This document shows, piece by piece, positions 1 to 7,768 of a DNA stretch of 64,000 bases. The notes under the pieces were generated by a model. It was not told the DNA's origin and did no database searches. It was given only the letters and a program-made list of their open reading frames with translations. The first letter of the stretch is position 1. Each line of letters begins with the position of its first letter. The translations under genes were made by a program, and so were the position numbers. Source of the stretch: SIG307 sp964609025 (lineage in GTDB: Bacteria > Bacillota > Clostridia > Lachnospirales > Lachnospiraceae); NCBI GenBank assembly GCA_964609025.1, contig CAZSQM010000015.1:1-64000 (forward strand). Reading direction: 5' to 3'.

Positions 1-582
1 ATTAAGTTTACCCAACGGGAAGACTATCTTTTTGTGAAGTGGGGTAAGGTTGCCGAAGCAGACGGATATCTGGTATATGTTGCAAAGTGCGGTGAAGCAT
101 ATGGTAAGGACGTGATAGCAGTTGAAGCCGATAAAAACGGTAGTATTAAGCTGACGAACATCATCAAGAATGTAGCGGGAGAGAAGATTAACACCCAAGG
201 AAACTACAAAGTATTTGTAGAAGCTTACAAGATTGAAGATGGCGAGAGGGTTACGATTGCAAAGTCCATCGAAGTTCATGCTGCCGGAAAGGACAATGCA
301 GAGTTTACCAATGCGAAAGATGTTAAATTGATATCGTCAAAAGTAGTAACAGTTAAGGTAGGAGAGACAGCTACGATTCAGGCAGAGATTATTCTTCAGG
401 ATGAAAAGAAGGAACTTCTGTCGGAAGCCCATGCGAAGAAGTTACGTTTTAGATCAACCGATTCAAGTATTGCTACAGTGAATGCAAACGGAAAGATTAC
501 CGCAAAGAAGAAGGGCTCCTGCTATATCTACCTATATGCACAAAACGGCCAGGCAGAAAGAGTAAAGGTAGTTGTGAAGTAA
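1..582 (+). CDS. C-terminal part of a secreted surface protein with a Big2-type Ig-like domain (partial)
   Basis: The reading frame is open from base 1, so the gene begins upstream of the window. The GTG at 34 is only an internal valine codon. The visible 193 codons hold a fibronectin-III-like beta-rich stretch, then from about residue 110 a bacterial Ig-like (Big2) domain. That domain is recognised by the pattern VKVGETATI, then STDSSIATVNANGKITAKKKGSCYIY, here quoted in pieces: STDSSIATV and GKITAKKKGSCYI. Such domains sit at the C-termini of extracellular adhesins and enzymes. No cell-wall anchor motif follows. A terminator lies about 70 bp downstream. The upstream function of the protein cannot be seen. 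Confidence 0.85.
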   Translation: MKFTQREDYLFVKWGKVAEADGYLVYVAKCGEAYGKDVIAVEADKNGSIKLTNIIKNVAGEKINTQGNYKVFVEAYKIEDGERVTIAKSIEVHAAGKDNAEFTNAKDVKLISSKVVTVKVGETATIQAEIILQDEKKELLSEAHAKKLRFRSTDSSIATVNANGKITAKKKGSCYIYLYAQNGQAERVKVVVK

Positions 583-650
583 ACAAAGGATGTTAGCTTC
601 AGAACCATTATGCTTAGTGTGACCTGTGCATTACTGAAGGAACAATTAAG

Positions 651-691
651 AAAGTCTCACATCACAGGAAATGTGATGTGGGACTTTTTTT
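651..691 (+). terminator. Rho-independent terminator of the Big2-domain gene
   Basis: AAGTCTCACATCAC pairs with GTGATGTGGGACTT across a short loop, and a run of seven T follows. This is a strong intrinsic terminator. Confidence 0.85.
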
Positions 692-697
692 AAAAAT

Positions 698-790
698 ATG
701 TTAGAATCGGAAGAGGAAATGAACCGGGCGGTTGTAAGCATCATTGAGAATTGGAAGAAGGAAGGCCATGGAACAATTGCAGTGATATAG
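698..790 (+). pseudogene. Possible remnant of a UvrD/HelD-type helicase gene (30 codons)
   Basis: The frame reads MLESEEEMNRAVVSIIENWK, then KEGHGTIAVI and a TAG stop. The ending resembles the segment of HelD/UvrD-like superfamily 1 helicases in which an acidic stretch and a helix lead into a G-x-x-(S/T)-IAVI strand, normally followed by CRT. Here the frame stops exactly after AVI. There is no clear ribosome binding site. It may be a decayed fragment, or the resemblance may be chance. The assignment is from pattern memory only. Confidence 0.25.
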
Positions 791-809
791 CAGCTATACT
801 TGCAAAAAT

Positions 810-848
810 TTTACACGGATTTTACATAAATGATATGTCTTTTTGACA
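810..848 (+). promoter_or_regulatory. Candidate Pho box (PhoP-type direct repeats) upstream of the phosphate transporter
   Basis: TTTACA occurs at 810-815 and again at 821-826, one 11-bp helical turn apart. TTGACA at 843-848 is in the same phase, and the intermediate position at 832 is degenerate. PhoP of Firmicutes binds TT(A/T/C)ACA hexamers at 11-bp spacing. The likely -10, TAAAAT at 863-868, is only 14 bp from the last hexamer, so a plain sigma-A promoter is poor. This suits an activator-dependent promoter. Function is inferred. Confidence 0.5.
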
Positions 849-886
849 TTATGCTGATAAAATAAAATCGAGGTAAACTATTTGTT

Positions 887-925
887 AAGGAGAAATGCCG
901 TAAGTAAGACGGCAGGTAAAATGCG
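887..925 (+). promoter_or_regulatory. Distant ribosome binding site with an intervening hairpin before nptA
   Basis: The best Shine-Dalgarno sequence, AAGGAG at 887-892, is 33 bases from the ATG at 926. The inverted repeat TGCCGT (896-901) / ACGGCA (909-914) lies between them. Folding it would bring the effective spacing to about 14 bases. A two-codon ATG-CCG-TAA also sits at 895-903. Confidence 0.4.
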
Positions 926-2689
926 ATGGATATTTTTAATGTATTGTCAATGATTGGCGGACTGGCGCTGTTCTTGTACGGAATGCATGTGCTGGGAGAG
1001 GGACTGGAAAAAATGTCGGGCGGACGTTTGGAGCGTGTTCTGGAAAAGCTCACTTCAAATCCGTTCAAGGGAGTGCTTTTGGGCGCTGCGGTAACGGCGG
1101 TCATTCAGTCGTCTTCCGCGACTACGGTGATGGTAGTCGGCTTTGTAAATTCCGGGATTATGAAATTGGGACAGGCAGTCAGCGTTATCATGGGGGCCAA
1201 TATCGGTACTACCGTTACCTCCTGGATTCTGAGTCTTTCCAGTATTGAAAGTGATGCTATATTTGTAGCGATGCTGAAACCCACAAATTTTACCCCGATT
1301 CTGGCACTGATCGGGGTGGTATTTATCCTCTTTACCAAAAGCGAAAAGAAAAAGCATATCGGAACGATTCTGGTGGGCTTTGCGGTGCTGATGGTAGGGA
1401 TGGATACGATGAGCGACGCGGTAGAACCGTTAAGGGATGTACCGGAGTTTACCGGTATTCTTACGATGTTTTCCAATCCGGTGCTGGGCCTGCTTGCCGG
1501 TGCGCTTCTGACCGCAATTATTCAAAGCTCCTCGGCATCTGTCGGTATTTTGCAGGCACTCTGTGCAACCGGAGCGGTTCCGTATGCAACCGCGCTGCCG
1601 ATTATTATGGGGCAGAATATCGGAACCTGTATTACGGCGCTGATTTCCGCAATCGGCGCTCAGACCAATGCCAAGCGGGCCGCGTTGGTACATTTATACT
1701 TTAATATTCTCGGAACCGCTATTTTTATGGGCGGCTTCTATGCGCTTCATGCGGCAGTGGATTTTGCGTTTCTGGACGCTCCGGCAGAGGCGGCCGGAAT
1801 TGCTGTGATTCATACCGCGTTTAATGTGATTGCAACCTTAATTCTGCTCCCGTTCGGAAGACTTCTGGAAAAACTTGCCTGCATGACGGTGCGGGAAACG
1901 AAGGATAGAAAGAAGGAACTGCTGGAGCAGGAGCTGCAGGTGCTTGACGAACGCTTCTTAGATACGCCGGCATATGCGGCGGAGCAGTGCCGGGGCGTGG
2001 CAAACCGGATGGCGGTGCTTGCGAGAGAAGCATTGGAGCTTTCGCTTGATCTGATACAGGACTATAACGAGGAAACGGCGGCAAGGGTAAGGGAACTGGA
2101 GTCGGAGGTGGACCGGTTTGAAGACCGCCTCGGAAATTATCTGGTAAAGCTCAGCAGTAAAGACCTTTCGGTAAAAGACAGTGCAACACTTTCCATGCTG
2201 TTACACAGTATCGGCGATATGGAGCGGATTTCCGACCATGCCGTCAATATTGTGGAAGCGGCGGAGGAGATGGTACAGAAAGGTCTGACGTTTTCTGCGG
2301 AGGCGGAAAAGGAAATCCGGGTGTTTATTGAAGCTATCCGCGAGATTTTACGGCTTGCGATGGAAAGCTTTGTGACGGAAAATATAGAGGAGGCGCGTAT
2401 GGTGGAGCCGCTTGAGGAGGTAGTGGACGATTTGAACGCAGAGCTGAAGACGCGTCATGTAAAGCGGTTGCGGGAAGGAAAATGCACCATTGAGCTTGGC
2501 TTTGTCTTGTCCGATCTGACTACGAACTTTGAGCGGGTGGCAGACCATTGCTCCAATATTGCCGTTTGTATGATACAGACCGACGAGCATGACTTCGAGA
2601 TGCACAAATATATCGACAAGCTAGCAAAGGGGGAGGACACGCCGTTCCATGAACGTTATCTTGCATACTGCAAGCAGTATACGTTGTAA
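926..2689 (+). CDS. Na+/phosphate cotransporter with C-terminal PhoU-like domain
   Basis: The 587-residue protein belongs to the NptA/YjbB Na/Pi cotransporter family, which moves inorganic phosphate across the cytoplasmic membrane with sodium. The two inverted transport repeats each carry the signature QSSSA, at about residues 61-65 and 200-204. About eight membrane helices fill residues 1-320. Residues 340-560 are two helical PhoU-type repeats, a fusion normal for the family and probably regulatory. The gene is monocistronic with a candidate Pho box upstream, which fits phosphate control. The start at 926 is chosen because it preserves the first helix. The ribosome binding site is unusually distant. 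Confidence 0.93.
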   Translation: MDIFNVLSMIGGLALFLYGMHVLGEGLEKMSGGRLERVLEKLTSNPFKGVLLGAAVTAVIQSSSATTVMVVGFVNSGIMKLGQAVSVIMGANIGTTVTSWILSLSSIESDAIFVAMLKPTNFTPILALIGVVFILFTKSEKKKHIGTILVGFAVLMVGMDTMSDAVEPLRDVPEFTGILTMFSNPVLGLLAGALLTAIIQSSSASVGILQALCATGAVPYATALPIIMGQNIGTCITALISAIGAQTNAKRAALVHLYFNILGTAIFMGGFYALHAAVDFAFLDAPAEAAGIAVIHTAFNVIATLILLPFGRLLEKLACMTVRETKDRKKELLEQELQVLDERFLDTPAYAAEQCRGVANRMAVLAREALELSLDLIQDYNEETAARVRELESEVDRFEDRLGNYLVKLSSKDLSVKDSATLSMLLHSIGDMERISDHAVNIVEAAEEMVQKGLTFSAEAEKEIRVFIEAIREILRLAMESFVTENIEEARMVEPLEEVVDDLNAELKTRHVKRLREGKCTIELGFVLSDLTTNFERVADHCSNIAVCMIQTDEHDFEMHKYIDKLAKGEDTPFHERYLAYCKQYTL

Positions 2690-2698
2690 AGAAATCAT

Positions 2699-2727
2699 TT
2701 GCATTGTATCACAATTTGAGGTAGAAT
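2699..2727 (+). promoter_or_regulatory. Sigma-A promoter of degV (TTGCAT-N17-TAGAAT)
   Basis: TTGCAT at 2699-2704 and TAGAAT at 2722-2727 are separated by 17 bp. They lie about 64 bp upstream of the degV start codon. Confidence 0.6.
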
Positions 2728-2790
2728 AGTTCTATTGAGAAATTTGTATCTGTTTTGATAGGAGTTGTACCTTGGAAGGAGATATAGAAG

Positions 2791-3669
2791 ATGAGTAACG
2801 TCCGAGTTATGGCAGACAGTACTTGTGATTTGTCGCCGGAGCTGTTAGAAAAGTACGGAATTTCGATACTTCCGCTGAATATTGTGATGGATGATGTGAG
2901 CTATTTGGACGGGGTGGAAACGACTCCGGATAACATCTATGCGTGGGCAGACGCCAACCGTACCACGCCGAAGACCGCGGCGCCGGGAATGGAAGCGGCA
3001 CTTGAGTTTTTGCGTCCTTCGGTAGAGGCGGGAGAGGAGGTCTGCTTTCTCGGAATCAGCGAGCAGATGAGCTCCACCTGTCAGGTTGTGCGTCTGGCAG
3101 CCGATGATTTGGAGTATGGTGAGCATGTGTGCGTTGTGGATTCCATGAATCTTTCCACCGGTATCGGGTTGCAGGTGCTTTATGCGGCCGAGCTTGCCAA
3201 AGAGGGAATCGCACTGGACGCTTTGGAAGAAAAGCTGAAAGAATACCGTACCCGCGTCCGTGCCAGCTTTGTTGTGGATACGCTCACATATTTACAGCGG
3301 GGCGGCCGTTGCAGCGCGGTGACGGCGCTGTTGGGGAATACGTTGAAGTTAAAGCCGCGCATCGAGGTGGCAAACGGCAGGATGGGCGTGTCAAAAAAGT
3401 ACCGCGGCAATCGGAAAAAGACGGTGCTTGATTATGTAAAGGATATGGAAGCGGATTTGGTAAAAGCAGAGCCGAAGCGGGTGTTTATTACACATTCGGG
3501 AATCGAACAGGAGATTATTGAGGCTGTAAAGGAATATCTGTCTTCTCTGAATCATTTTGAGGAAATTTATGTAACGAGAGCCGGCGGCGTCATTTCCAGC
3601 CATTGCGGCGCAGGAACTCTCGGCGTACTGTTTGTGTCCGAGGAGGGCGAAAAGACCAACGGGCAATAA
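2791..3669 (+). CDS. DegV family fatty-acid-binding protein
   Basis: This 292-residue cytosolic protein has the full DegV/FakB fold. The N-terminal VRVMADSTCDL is the usual lipid-head-group loop, VDSMNLSTG is at about residue 115, and LQRGGRCS is at about 170. FakB proteins present fatty acids to the kinase FakA for phosphorylation and phospholipid synthesis; no fakA lies in the window. Start ATG 2791 follows GGAAGGAG. A terminator and a half copy of the palindromic repeat follow. A second DegV paralogue is at 61351-62232. Ligand preference cannot be read from sequence. Confidence 0.93.
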   Translation: MSNVRVMADSTCDLSPELLEKYGISILPLNIVMDDVSYLDGVETTPDNIYAWADANRTTPKTAAPGMEAALEFLRPSVEAGEEVCFLGISEQMSSTCQVVRLAADDLEYGEHVCVVDSMNLSTGIGLQVLYAAELAKEGIALDALEEKLKEYRTRVRASFVVDTLTYLQRGGRCSAVTALLGNTLKLKPRIEVANGRMGVSKKYRGNRKKTVLDYVKDMEADLVKAEPKRVFITHSGIEQEIIEAVKEYLSSLNHFEEIYVTRAGGVISSHCGAGTLGVLFVSEEGEKTNGQ

Positions 3670-3689
3670 GAAAGAGTCCTTTGTTTGGA

Positions 3690-3726
3690 ACGGGGTTGTC
3701 GCAAAAGTGCGGCAGCTCCGTTTTTT
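3690..3726 (+). terminator. Intrinsic terminator after degV (CTGTCGCA-type stem)
   Basis: CGGGGTTGTCGC pairs imperfectly with GTGCGGCAGCTCCG, followed by TTTTTT. It belongs to a recurring terminator type in this window and is directly followed by a copy of the dispersed repeat. Confidence 0.75.
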
Positions 3727-3797
3727 CTTTATCGGATTCAGGTGCCAAAAGGTTGCTTCTGATTACGGAACTTTGCATAGGAGAAAGAGTCCTTTCT
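3727..3797 (+). repeat. Dispersed palindromic repeat family, copy 1 (half element)
   Basis: ATTCAGGTGCCAAAAGGTTG followed by TTACGGAACTTTGCATAGG and AGAAAGAGTCCT matches one arm of the palindrome at 25288-25600 and the half copy at 58790. One base of the conserved GGTGTCAAAA is changed to GGTGCCAAAA. The 13-mer GAAAGAGTCCTTT occurs inside it (3783-3795) and again before the terminator (3670-3682). Confidence 0.8.
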
Positions 3798-3800
3798 CTC

Positions 3801-3829
3801 TTGACAACGGTAGGGTTGCGTTATAGAAT
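3801..3829 (+). promoter_or_regulatory. Consensus sigma-A promoter of the GNAT gene (TTGACA-N17-TAGAAT)
   Basis: TTGACA at 3801-3806 and TAGAAT at 3824-3829 have a 17-bp spacer. They begin within a few bases of the end of the repeat half element. Confidence 0.8.
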
Positions 3830-3875
3830 AAAAAGGTAATATATTACATAATTGCAAGGAGCGTGAAGCAGAACA

Positions 3876-4403
3876 ATGAAAGAGATTGAGATAAAGACCG
3901 AACGTCTTACCCTGCGCCCTTTGAACATCAGTGATTTGGAAGCGTTTTACGAATATGCGGCCGATGAGGAAAATACAAAGTACATGGTGTATTTTCCTCA
4001 TCATAGCATAGAAGAAACGAAAGCGTTTTTGGAAAGGGTCAGCGCAGAGTGGGAAAAGGAACACCCGGACTTCTATGAATTTTCGATTGTGCTTGACGGA
4101 GTACAAATCGGTACGGCGACGATTTATCTGGAGGAGGGAGAGTGCTCCGGGGAGCTTGCCTGGATGTTAAATAAGAAATACTGGCATCACGGCTATGCGA
4201 CGGAGGCAGCAACGGCGGTAAAGGAATATGCGGTTTCCGAACTTCATCTGAAGGAGCTGTATGCACACTGCGATTGCAGAAACACTTCCTCCGCCCGTGT
4301 CATGGAACGGCTCGGCATGGAGCGGGAGTGCGAACAGGAGCGGGTGTATTCGGATGAAAGAGGGACGGCTGGGGAATACAAGTATTCTTTACACCTGGAG
4401 TAG
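3876..4403 (+). CDS. GNAT family N-acetyltransferase (RimJ/RimL-like)
   Basis: The 175-residue protein has the RimJ/RimL-type GNAT layout. It starts with IKTERLTLRPLNISDLEAF. The acetyl-CoA region GELAWMLNKKYWHHGYATEA is at about residues 90-110, and NTSSARVMERLGMERE near 135-150 is the usual final helix-strand. Such enzymes acetylate an amine on a protein N-terminus, antibiotic or small molecule; the substrate is unknown. AAGGAG lies about 14 bases before the ATG, slightly far. The MarR gene begins 67 bases downstream and may be cotranscribed. Confidence 0.9.
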   Translation: MKEIEIKTERLTLRPLNISDLEAFYEYAADEENTKYMVYFPHHSIEETKAFLERVSAEWEKEHPDFYEFSIVLDGVQIGTATIYLEEGECSGELAWMLNKKYWHHGYATEAATAVKEYAVSELHLKELYAHCDCRNTSSARVMERLGMERECEQERVYSDERGTAGEYKYSLHLE

Positions 4404-4470
4404 CGGAAGCACCTTGGCGCAAGGCTTTTTGCGGGAAGTGCCCGGATGGCTGCACCGGAAAGGAGGAGGC

Positions 4471-4956
4471 ATGGAAGCAAGAGAAATTGTAACTCAAATG
4501 GATGAAAAATATGCGTTGTTCGGCCTGCTGTTTGCATTTCAGAACCGCCTGCAGGCAGCGGGGGACGCCTTTTATGAGGAGATTACATGTAAGCAGTTTT
4601 TTCTGCTGGCGTGCATGAATCTGTTTCCGGACGATTCGCCGACGGTGCAGGAACTGGCGCAGGTTATGGGGAGTTCCCACCAGAACGTAAAGCAGATTGT
4701 AAACAAACTGGAGGCAAAAGGGTTTCTTTCGGTAGAACCGGATTCGGTAGACCGGAGAAAACTGCGGATTTCTCTCACGGAGTATGCGGGAGAGGTCGGC
4801 GGAAAATACCGTGAGAAAGAGGAGCGTTTTATGGAGCGGTTGTTTGCGGGAATATCGAAAGAACGGATCAAGCAGACGTTTCTTGTGTTATCGGAAATGG
4901 AAGAAAACTTAAAGAAAATGCGGAGAGCAGATACGGAAACGGAGGAAATCGGATGA
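4471..4956 (+). CDS. MarR family transcriptional regulator
   Basis: This 161-residue winged-helix repressor-type protein has the MarR core: SPTVQELAQVMGSSHQNVKQ is the recognition helix-turn-helix at about residues 50-70. The wing region contains EPDSVDRRKLRISLTE. The start ATG 4471 follows AAAGGAGGAGG at ideal distance. A longer upstream reading frame overlaps the GNAT gene and is rejected. The stop overlaps the start of the flavodoxin gene (ATGA), so the two are translationally coupled. The regulator probably controls that gene in response to an oxidant or phenolic ligand (inference). Confidence 0.9.
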   Translation: MEAREIVTQMDEKYALFGLLFAFQNRLQAAGDAFYEEITCKQFFLLACMNLFPDDSPTVQELAQVMGSSHQNVKQIVNKLEAKGFLSVEPDSVDRRKLRISLTEYAGEVGGKYREKEERFMERLFAGISKERIKQTFLVLSEMEENLKKMRRADTETEEIG

Positions 4957-5477
4957 AGACAATCATTGTATATTATTCACAGACAGGTTTCACAAAGCAG
5001 TATGCAAAGTGGCTGGCGGAGGAAACAGCCGGCGAGTGCGTTGCGCTTGAGCAGGCGGCGGAGAAAGATTTTTCCGAATATGACGTTATTGTGTTCGGAA
5101 GCTGGTGCCATGCGGGATTGATAAAGAAACTAAAGTGGTTCAAGGAGCGGATGTCCCGGTGGGAGGATAAGAAAAAGGTAGTATTTGCGGTAGGGGCCAG
5201 TCCTGCGGGAAATCCGACCATTGAAACCGCCCTGCGAAACAATTTTACCGAGGAGGAGTGGGGGCAGCTTTCCGTTTTTTATTGTCCGGGGGGACTTCGC
5301 TACGAGAAAATGAAGGGCGCCTCAAAACTGATGATGAAGCTGTTCTCCAAGATGATGGCGGGGAAAAAGGACAAGACCGAGGAGGAAAAAGTCATGGCGG
5401 AGATGATCGGAACGTCCTACGATATTTCGGACCGCAAATATGTTGCTCCGATTGCCGCGTGCATTAAGGGTGAGTAG
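4953..5477 (+). CDS. Flavodoxin-domain protein
   Basis: The 174-residue protein starts with TIIVYYSQTGFTKQYAKWLA. This is the FMN phosphate-binding loop (T/S-x-T-G-x-T type) of flavodoxins and protoporphyrinogen-oxidase-like flavodoxins. FGSWCHAGLIKKLKWFKE at about residues 50-67 is the second flavin-contacting loop. It should carry FMN and shuttle electrons in the cytosol. Coupled by a 4-base overlap to the MarR regulator. The conserved Cys at about 53 is notable but not diagnostic. The partner reductase is not in the window. Confidence 0.88.
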   Translation: MKTIIVYYSQTGFTKQYAKWLAEETAGECVALEQAAEKDFSEYDVIVFGSWCHAGLIKKLKWFKERMSRWEDKKKVVFAVGASPAGNPTIETALRNNFTEEEWGQLSVFYCPGGLRYEKMKGASKLMMKLFSKMMAGKKDKTEEEKVMAEMIGTSYDISDRKYVAPIAACIKGE

Positions 5478-5518
5478 AGAAAGGGCTGTAAACAGTGTTT
5501 GTAAAGGTTCGGCTTTGA

Positions 5519-5547
5519 TTGACTTTATCGAAAAAACAGCCTATAAT
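5519..5547 (+). promoter_or_regulatory. Sigma-A promoter of the chemoreceptor gene (TTGACT-N17-TATAAT)
   Basis: TTGACT at 5519-5524 and TATAAT at 5542-5547 are separated by 17 bp. No SigD-type motility promoter is seen. Confidence 0.8.
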
Positions 5548-5579
5548 GAATCTAAACTTATTATATGAGGAGAGATGTT

Positions 5580-7649
5580 ATGAAAAAGAAGAGTATATTC
5601 AAGCAGATGCTGACTCCGATGATTGCGATTGTATCAGCCCTTGCCGTTGTTTTATTAGTGATTGTGGCAGTGTTTTTCAGTTCCTTTTATGAAAAAGAGA
5701 TACATAGTCGTAACGGGGACAAGGCAAAGCTGATGGCAGGCGAGATTTCCACTTTTGTGGACGGGGCCTATTCCGTTACGGAAGAGCTTTCTGTGAATCC
5801 GAGCATCCTGTCGATGGATACGGAGATTCAGACACCGATTCTTGCAGATTGTGTGGACAGAAATACCTATCTTGAGCTTTTATATATCCAGGACACGACC
5901 GGCATGCAGACAGGCCGTTCTTCCGGAACATTGGCAGATCGTTCCAACCGCTGGTGGTTTATCCAGACCATGGAGGAACAGAAGGCATTCGTGTCTAAAT
6001 CTTATTATTCCGTGAATACAGGAATGCCGTGTGCATCTATCTTTTTCCCGATGTACCGTGAGGGCAGGATGATCGGTATCTTTGCCGTAGATTTGAAACT
6101 GGACTATTTACAGAGCATCATTGAGGAATTTTCTGATGTGAACCGAGGCGAGATTTCCTTTGTCATCGACGGAGAAGGTGTTGTGGTTGCGCATCCGGAC
6201 AGTTCACAAATCGCAGAGCTATATAACTATAAAACGCTGACGAAGACGGTATCCTTAAAGGATGCGGACGGAAAGCCTCTTGTGAATGACAGCGGAAACA
6301 TTTTAACGGAGGAGCAGTCCTTTGAGATTTCTGCGGATTACCGTTCCCTGATTGAAGCGGTAATGGGCGGGAACAGCGGAACGACAGTGTTAAAGGATAA
6401 CGGAAAAACTTATTATGCCGCCTATGCGCCGATTACCCTGAAGGGAGAGTCGGATTCCTGGTCGGTGATTACCCTGCAGGAAAAATCCACTGCCATGAGT
6501 GCGTTTACGAAAATTATGGTACTTTTATTTGTCGTAGTGGCAGCGGCGATTATTACGGCGGTTATTTTTATTACGGCACTCGCAAGAAAGCTGACCAGAC
6601 CGATTGTATCCTTAAACCGGTTAATCGGAGATGCTTCGGAGGGAGATTTTACGCAAAAAGCGGATGAGGATAATAAAAACGAACTGGGAACGCTTGCAAA
6701 AAGCTTTAATCGAATGACAGAAAAGATTTCCGGTATTTTTAAAAACATCACTTCATTTACAAGGGAAGTGGTGGAAAGCGCGGGAAGCTTACAGGAAATA
6801 GAGGAGCATTTGGGAGAGGTGAATAAATCCGTTTATGAGATTTCGGCAGGCGCGGAGGAACAAAACAGAGATGTGGAACAGGTGACCGAGAAAACGAAGG
6901 ACATGGAACAGCGTTTCCTGCAATTGAATCAGCAGAGCAGTGCTTTGCTGGAGGATGCCAATTCTTCCATGGATTCCAGTCAGCAGGGAGCTGCCAATGT
7001 AGCTGAATTAAAGAAGCAGAACGAAAGCACAATCGAAATGATGCAGGAATTTTACCGGACCATTACAACGCTGGAGGAGCAGTCCAATAAAATAGCGGAA
7101 ATTCTTAACACGATTACGGATATCGCTTCCGAAACGCAGTTGTTGTCCTTAAACGCAAGTATTGAAGCGGCCCGTGCCGGAGAACAGGGACGCGGCTTTG
7201 CGGTTGTGGCAGAATCCATCGGAAAGCTTGCGGTAGATTCTACGGCGGCTACGGCAGATATTGAGAAGATTATTTCCGGTTTATCCGGCGATATTTCCGC
7301 TACGGTATCCAATATTGAACGAATGAAGGAAAAGATTGACAGTCAGTCCGAGGCGGTGCATGCGGTAGAGGCGGCCTTTGCCGAGCTTGAGAGCTTAAAC
7401 GGAAAAACAACGGAAGGCGTAAAAAATGTAGAATCTCTGATTGGGGAAATGGATCAGATTAACCGGTTGATTGTGGAAGCCATTGAACGTATCAGTAATG
7501 TTTCCAGGAGTACGACAGAACTCACGGAGCAGTCTTCGCAGTCCTTACAGAAACAGTTTGAGGGTATCCGGAATGTGGCGGAGCAAATTAACGGTTTGTC
7601 ACAGGTGTCGATGGAGATGGAGCATGAAATGACAAGGTTTAAGATTTAA
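5580..7649 (+). CDS. Methyl-accepting chemotaxis protein, transmembrane, dCache sensor
   Basis: The 689-residue receptor has TM1 at about residues 12-35, then an extracellular double-Cache sensor to about 305. TM2 is at about 311-333, HAMP at 334-390, and a long helical signalling domain follows. The conserved hairpin tip SLNASIEAARAGEQGRGFAV lies at about 521-540, the site that contacts CheA/CheW. The start ATG 5580 follows AGGAGA; the ATG at 5565 would place that site inside the coding sequence. dCache domains usually bind amino acids or small acids. No che or flagellar genes are nearby. The C-terminus lacks a CheR pentapeptide tether. Confidence 0.95.
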   Translation: MKKKSIFKQMLTPMIAIVSALAVVLLVIVAVFFSSFYEKEIHSRNGDKAKLMAGEISTFVDGAYSVTEELSVNPSILSMDTEIQTPILADCVDRNTYLELLYIQDTTGMQTGRSSGTLADRSNRWWFIQTMEEQKAFVSKSYYSVNTGMPCASIFFPMYREGRMIGIFAVDLKLDYLQSIIEEFSDVNRGEISFVIDGEGVVVAHPDSSQIAELYNYKTLTKTVSLKDADGKPLVNDSGNILTEEQSFEISADYRSLIEAVMGGNSGTTVLKDNGKTYYAAYAPITLKGESDSWSVITLQEKSTAMSAFTKIMVLLFVVVAAAIITAVIFITALARKLTRPIVSLNRLIGDASEGDFTQKADEDNKNELGTLAKSFNRMTEKISGIFKNITSFTREVVESAGSLQEIEEHLGEVNKSVYEISAGAEEQNRDVEQVTEKTKDMEQRFLQLNQQSSALLEDANSSMDSSQQGAANVAELKKQNESTIEMMQEFYRTITTLEEQSNKIAEILNTITDIASETQLLSLNASIEAARAGEQGRGFAVVAESIGKLAVDSTAATADIEKIISGLSGDISATVSNIERMKEKIDSQSEAVHAVEAAFAELESLNGKTTEGVKNVESLIGEMDQINRLIVEAIERISNVSRSTTELTEQSSQSLQKQFEGIRNVAEQINGLSQVSMEMEHEMTRFKI

Positions 7650-7689
7650 GAGGACGCGGAGAAAAAGCGGTTTCGTCACCGGACAAATC

Positions 7690-7718
7690 TTGACATTACT
7701 GCCGGCTTACGGTATCAT
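7690..7718 (+). promoter_or_regulatory. Sigma-A promoter of galM (TTGACA-N17-TATCAT)
   Basis: TTGACA at 7690-7695 and TATCAT at 7713-7718 are separated by 17 bp, with the start codon about 50 bp downstream. Confidence 0.8.
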
Positions 7719-7768
7719 GAAAGCATACGGAGAGCCGGTAGAAGTCCGGCTTCGGGAAAGGAGAACTT

